From Mesostigma viride (taxonomy: Eukaryota > Streptophyta > Mesostigmatophyceae > Mesostigmatales > Mesostigmataceae): a stretch of 64,000 bases of DNA. The position numbers were made by a program, and so were the translations under genes. Shown piece by piece: positions 58,864-64,000 of the stretch. The notes below the pieces were generated by a model. That model made no database searches. It worked only from the letters and a program-made list of their open reading frames with translations, and was not told where the DNA came from. The first letter of the stretch is position 1. Each line of letters begins with the position of its first letter. The stretch is from the NCBI GenBank assembly GCA_009746045.1, contig RPFO01000065.1, forward strand, positions 2,410,484-2,474,483, given 5' to 3'.

Positions 58864-59640
58864 TGAGGCATGGCGTATGGCGCGCCTCTGGCTGGAGGTT
58901 ATTGATTAGAGGCCATCGTGAGGCATGCATCCTTGGGTTTATAAATTCAATGCTTGCCTCCAGCGGGTGGCTGTAGCGAGGCCATCATGAGGCACGGCGT
59001 ACCCCATTGGGTGTTACGGCACCGGCGATATATGTTTCACGGACATAACTAAACCTATTGCATTGAGATAAACTAAACATTGCTGGCAGACTTACTCAGC
59101 AGGGAATCCCCACTATCAGATGTGATTCATGTACGTTGCATGTGAGTATGCATCATAACAGCGGCTTGCATGTTGCAACGGGGCACATTTGGGGACACAT
59201 CCTGTGGCATGTGCCAACAACATCCATTTTGTTTATTAAATCACCACCAACTGAAAACTCTTCCAGAACTTTGCTGGCCTGCGTTCATTGGTTAGCAGGT
59301 AGACGTATTGTATGTGTCACGTGGGTACCTTGATAGTTAAAGGATCGAACCTTCATTCAACCCCTATACACAATGATCTCGAAGGAGGGCCAGAGGGCGC
59401 CCTAGCTTCTCTAGCTAGCTCACTGCCCCAATTATAGTGGCCGGCGCAGGGGCCCAATTATAGGGGCCACATAGCGCTCTATCCGCATCGATCATCGTGC
59501 AGGCGCTACTGCGGGTGTTGACAATACATCAAGAAGTACTTAGGCTGATGCAAAGCTGATGTTATGGAAAGACCTGTGAGGTGCGGTAAAGACATAGTAG
59601 TATAGGCTGAGGCGCAAGCAAGTGGCCACGTTGAGCCATT
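58864..59640. other. Downstream region of the six-exon gene
   Basis: Holds the presumptive 3' UTR and, at 59,311-59,430 (minus orientation), the second copy of the dispersed repeat found at 11,935-12,050. A TAAATTTAATTT tail-like run lies at 59,643-59,665. No coding exon is recognised. Confidence 0.45.
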
Positions 59641-59754
59641 ACACTAAATTAAATTTAATTTTTAATGATGCAGACAATATTTGTAACTTTCGTGTATAAT
59701 TATTTTCTAATGACATTAGCATGTAGTACTCCATGGTATGGGCCCATATGCGCA

Positions 59755-60825
59755 TTAAAATTAAATTAAATTAAATTATAACATGCCTCCGTGGGGAGGT
59801 CATGTAGCACATATTTCATGATGGATGGGGTGGAGGAAGCCGCGTGATCGAACTATCCTAACTCTATCTAGAAAATCCTAACTGCACTACTCATCAAAAC
59901 GCCTCCTCCGCTTGGGGGGAGGTGGCTTGCCCACAGGGTCGGGCGTGTGCGCCTTGACAATCTTCTTCCACCGCGTCTTGTCCTGCATGGCAGTCCAAAG
60001 ACGGGAGAGAGAGTGGATGCGGTGCTCAAACTGGGCTGGGACCACTAGGTCGTCCAGCAACATCTGAACGTAGTTCGTGACAGGTTTCCCTACCCGTTTG
60101 GGAATGTCCTTGGGGCCAGGCCAGGTCAGAATGTGCCGCCCTGGCTGGCCAAGCCGCTGGGGGCCGGCCAGACCGAGGGTGGTGTCGACCTGGCTGGTGC
60201 GTGCAAGGTGTCCTACAAATGCTATCCTACGCTGCCTAATCTCGTCCGAAACACGAGGCATGCCATGATACAAAGACTCTGATGACGGACGCTCGGAAAA
60301 ACCTACATTAAGGACCTGCCGGAGCATCCTGTAAACTGTGCCGTCGAGCCGAGCTGCCAGTTTGGGTGGGAGGGTCCACGCCTCGGCGCCATACGTGAGC
60401 ACCGTGAGGACGAGGACCTTGAAGAGCATGCGCTTGCGGTGCCCGTTAAGGCCCTTCGAGCGCCAGTAGGGTGTGAGCGAGCGGAGCTTGGCCCAGGCAA
60501 GGCCGATGCGGGTGTCCACATCGTCGGCGGTGTCAGGAAGCCAGCTCCCCAACAGCTTGAAGCGGTCGCGGAACGGGACCTCCGTCCCGTCGAGCAGGCG
60601 CGGCAGCGGTGGTTTACTGGATGCTCCTATCACCATCGCCTCAGTTTTGACACTAATCTCCAGCCCCACCGCCCGCGCCTCCAGGCCCAGGCAGTCCAGC
60701 CAGGTCTGAATGTGCTCGGGGCTCTCGATGAGGGTGGTATCATCCGCATAAATCAGGTCGGCAAGGCGGTAACCAGGTCTAACCCCGCCGTGCTCTTTCA
60801 CGTTAAGGAGATATGCGCATGACAC
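59755..60825 (-). mobile_element. RT-bearing LINE, 5'-truncated, 312-codon open frame intact
   Basis: Read on the minus strand: an open frame from about 60,825 to the TGA at 59,887-59,889. It starts in the RT palm (GVRPGYRLADLIYADDTTLIE, YADD catalytic box) and includes AEAWTLPPKLAARLDGTVY, a RIAFVGHLARTSQVD segment and a basic tail (KPPPPKRRRRFDE). Then follow about 80 nt of 3' UTR, a stem-loop at 59,781-59,805 and a TTTAA tail at 59,755-59,779. LINEs copy their RNA at a nicked target; this copy lacks the N-terminal half of RT and any endonuclease. Other copies: 6,950-7,995 and 48,476-48,732. The intact frame suggests a young insertion. Confidence 0.88.
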
Positions 60826-62270
<1,445 letters not shown>

Positions 62271-62372
62271 TCATGGCCTTGATATATATTAAAAATATAA
62301 TTACTTACAGCAGAGTGAAATCACTCAAACCAAAGCAAACACCCAGCTATAAACCTACATATATACAGAGCC

Positions 62373-62957
62373 ATGTCAAAGCTGGATGACGACCTCACCC
62401 CCGCTCAGCAACAGCAGCGACGCGACCTGTGGCCGGAATACCTCCGCCATAAGCAGGACCCCCAGAAGCCCAAGGTGTACTGGAGGGGCGGGGACCTGAT
62501 GATCAACCACAAGATGTGGACGCCCCCAGCGGGCTAGAATAGCAATAGCCCTAGCTTGTAACCATTGGCGTCACTGCCGCTAAGGCAGCCATGCCTAGAA
62601 TGTTGCCTAGCTGTGCCAACACACCTAGTCACGTGCCGCCAACGCACGGTACACAACCAGCCATAGCCTTAGCCTAGTCCTAGTACAGCCATGCTACGCC
62701 CTGGCTATGTTCAGATTACTTGCCCACGCTCCTTGCTATGATATGCTCACATGGGTCTTATTGCACCCACAGTTTGCCGGATCGTTAGCCTGTCCTTTTA
62801 GCTAGCCGCGCCCGATTGCAGCTGTGGCATGCCTTTGGCATGAAGGAGACTGGGGGTCTCTGCCCTTTCTCTTGTAGTGCACACACAGGGATTAAAAGAA
62901 CTTCGGTGCTCCGTGACTCCCCAACGGGAGCACGAGTTTAATTAATTAATTAATTAA
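62373..62957 (+). mobile_element. ORF1-only element, 5'-truncated, with 3' UTR and TTAA tail
   Basis: A 54-codon frame (62,373-62,537) holds the ORF1 C-terminal signature (SKLDDDLTPAQQQQRRDLW ... PKVYWRGGDL ... KMWTPPAG). It is followed without any RT by about 400 nt of 3' UTR. The UTR ends with the block GACTCCCCAACGGGAGCACG and (TTAA)n at 62,938-62,957. The UTR is duplicated at 47,785-48,025 (minus) and, diverged, at 63,316-63,565. Confidence 0.75.
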
Positions 62958-63300
62958 TGTCAAAGCTCTATACTACGATAAGACCAATGGAAACGCCTAT
63001 TACGGGAGGAACCTAATAGCCTTGCATGCTGCACCGCAAAATCAGCCCGCGTACGGCGGAGCATGATGATATCAGCCATGGCCCGAGTCAGCGCCCGCCG
63101 ACAAGCGCTGACGCCAATATGACGTCCAGGTCCGCGCCGACCATGGGGCCCGCTGGCCCTCGTCCAGCCGGTCCTCCCGGAGCCGGCAACACTCCTTGAA
63201 GAAGGCGGAGGTCAGGGGCCCCATGGCCCCAAACTCCTCCAGGACAAAGGGCACCACACAATGGTGCCCGACGTCGCCGTAGGCCAGGAGCTATAATAAT
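62958..63300 (-). pseudogene. Second copy of the restriction-like-endonuclease LINE end
   Basis: The minus strand carries DVGHHCVVPFVLEEFGAMG, FFKECCRLREDRLDEGQ, then SARTWTSYWRQRL and a MAD block, matching 61,052-61,290. Unlike the first copy it continues past A-D about 100 nt, to abut the TTAA tail of the plus-strand element at 62,957. Confidence 0.65.
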
Positions 63301-63315
63301 ATAGTAATGCAATGC

Positions 63316-63565
63316 TCACACGGGGCATATTGCACCCACAGCCTGGGGATGCTGGATCGTCGACGGGTCCGATTGTGCACCTTACGTAGCTGCATGTGGC
63401 ATGCCTGCTGTGGCACGAGGGAACACAGCTAGGGGGGGCGCCAGGGTCTCTGCCAGGTGCCCTGCCCGCTGTGCACACTCAGGGATCAAAAGCACACTGG
63501 CGCCGCTCCGCGACTCCCCAACGGGAGCACGTGTTTTGAATTAATGAATGAATTAATCAATTAAT
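63316..63565 (+). mobile_element. Diverged 3' end of an ORF1-only element
   Basis: Parallels 62,740-62,957: ATGCTCACACGGG, TTGCACCCACAG, CTGGATCGTC, GTGCACACTCAGGGATCAAAA and the stem-loop block GACTCCCCAACGGGAGCACG, then a degenerate TTAAT(GA) tail. Confidence 0.7.
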
Positions 63566-63589
63566 TGCAGGAGCAAGCTCCTGTCATGC

Positions 63590-64000
63590 ACCCAACTCGG
63601 GCCCTCAATCGTAGCTGTGAACTACTACCAGAGCTGCGTGGGCTGCCACTGCCTTCCCCATTCACGGGACAAGGCGACACCCCCACCAGTCCTGTTCACC
63701 TTCAGCTCGGACCGGATGGAGGATAAGTGCCGGGCTGTTAATTCCTCTCTTGCCGCAAGCATGCAGTTGCACGGCCTCCCCTGGACGCTGGATGACGACA
63801 GCTGATGCCTGTTCAGCAGCAGCAACGCGACCTGGCAGTGGCCTCGATTACCTCCGCCACATGCAACAAGCAATTACTGTATAATGTCCCAATTGACAAT
63901 AAGACCCCAAATAAAGCCCAAGGTGTTCTGGATGGGGGGGCCCTGATAGTCAACAACCAGCTGTAAACGCCCCCCCGACGGGCTAGACAGCATGCAGCTA
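63590..64000 (+). pseudogene. ORF1 C-terminal fragment, frameshifted, cut by the window end
   Basis: Broken pieces of the same signature: LFTFSSDRMEDKCRAVNSSL, then WTLDDDS, PVQQQQRD, DYLRHMQQ, and after an insertion KAQGVLDGGALIVNNQL. Several frame changes and an internal insertion around 63,870-63,910 show it is dead. Confidence 0.6.

Overview
This is a window of nuclear DNA from a eukaryote. The genes have GT-AG introns with consistent phases, the non-coding sequence is loaded with microsatellites, and there are LTR, LINE, SINE-like and piggyBac-like elements. A cytosine methyltransferase carried inside a Ty3/gypsy polyprotein, together with GC-rich coding sequence, makes a green-lineage alga my best guess. 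No taxonomic marker in the window proves this.

Layout. 1-4,100: a SINE-like end fragment and two giant simple repeats, (TCAG)n and (CCCT)n. 4,105-4,773: an orphan reading frame. 5,051-6,809: a non-autonomous piggyBac-like element with TTAA target sites. 6,950-11,512: decayed LINE-type elements, one with a 5' inversion and two carrying only an ORF1-like protein. 12,500-23,089: a nearly intact Ty3/gypsy retrotransposon with near-identical long repeats. Its polyprotein carries protease, C5-cytosine DNA methyltransferase, reverse transcriptase, RNase H, integrase and a PHD finger. 23,179-24,300: LINE debris. 24,944-40,155 (minus strand): a complete 17-exon gene for the splicing factor SMU1. 41,432-45,734 (plus): a four-exon gene of unknown function, head to head with SMU1. 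46,540-50,740: a second transposon island. 53,346-58,863 (plus): the last six coding exons of an unrecognised gene whose introns hold very large satellite-like repeats. 59,311-64,000: a third LINE island with two families, one ending in an RT/YADD protein and one ending in a restriction-like endonuclease domain.

How the parts relate. The host genes are SMU1 and two unknown genes; their introns absorb most of the repeat expansion. The SMU1 coding sequence is intact across 17 junctions (1,542 nt, 513 codons plus stop), so the locus is under selection despite about 13.7 kb of repeat-rich intron. The mobile elements look like an ecosystem: an autonomous RT-bearing LINE and an ORF1-only family share the same 3' terminal stem-loop and AT-rich tail, suggesting parasitism in trans. 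The Ty3/gypsy element is the best candidate for an unusual system, because it carries both a DNA-methylation writer and a probable chromatin reader.
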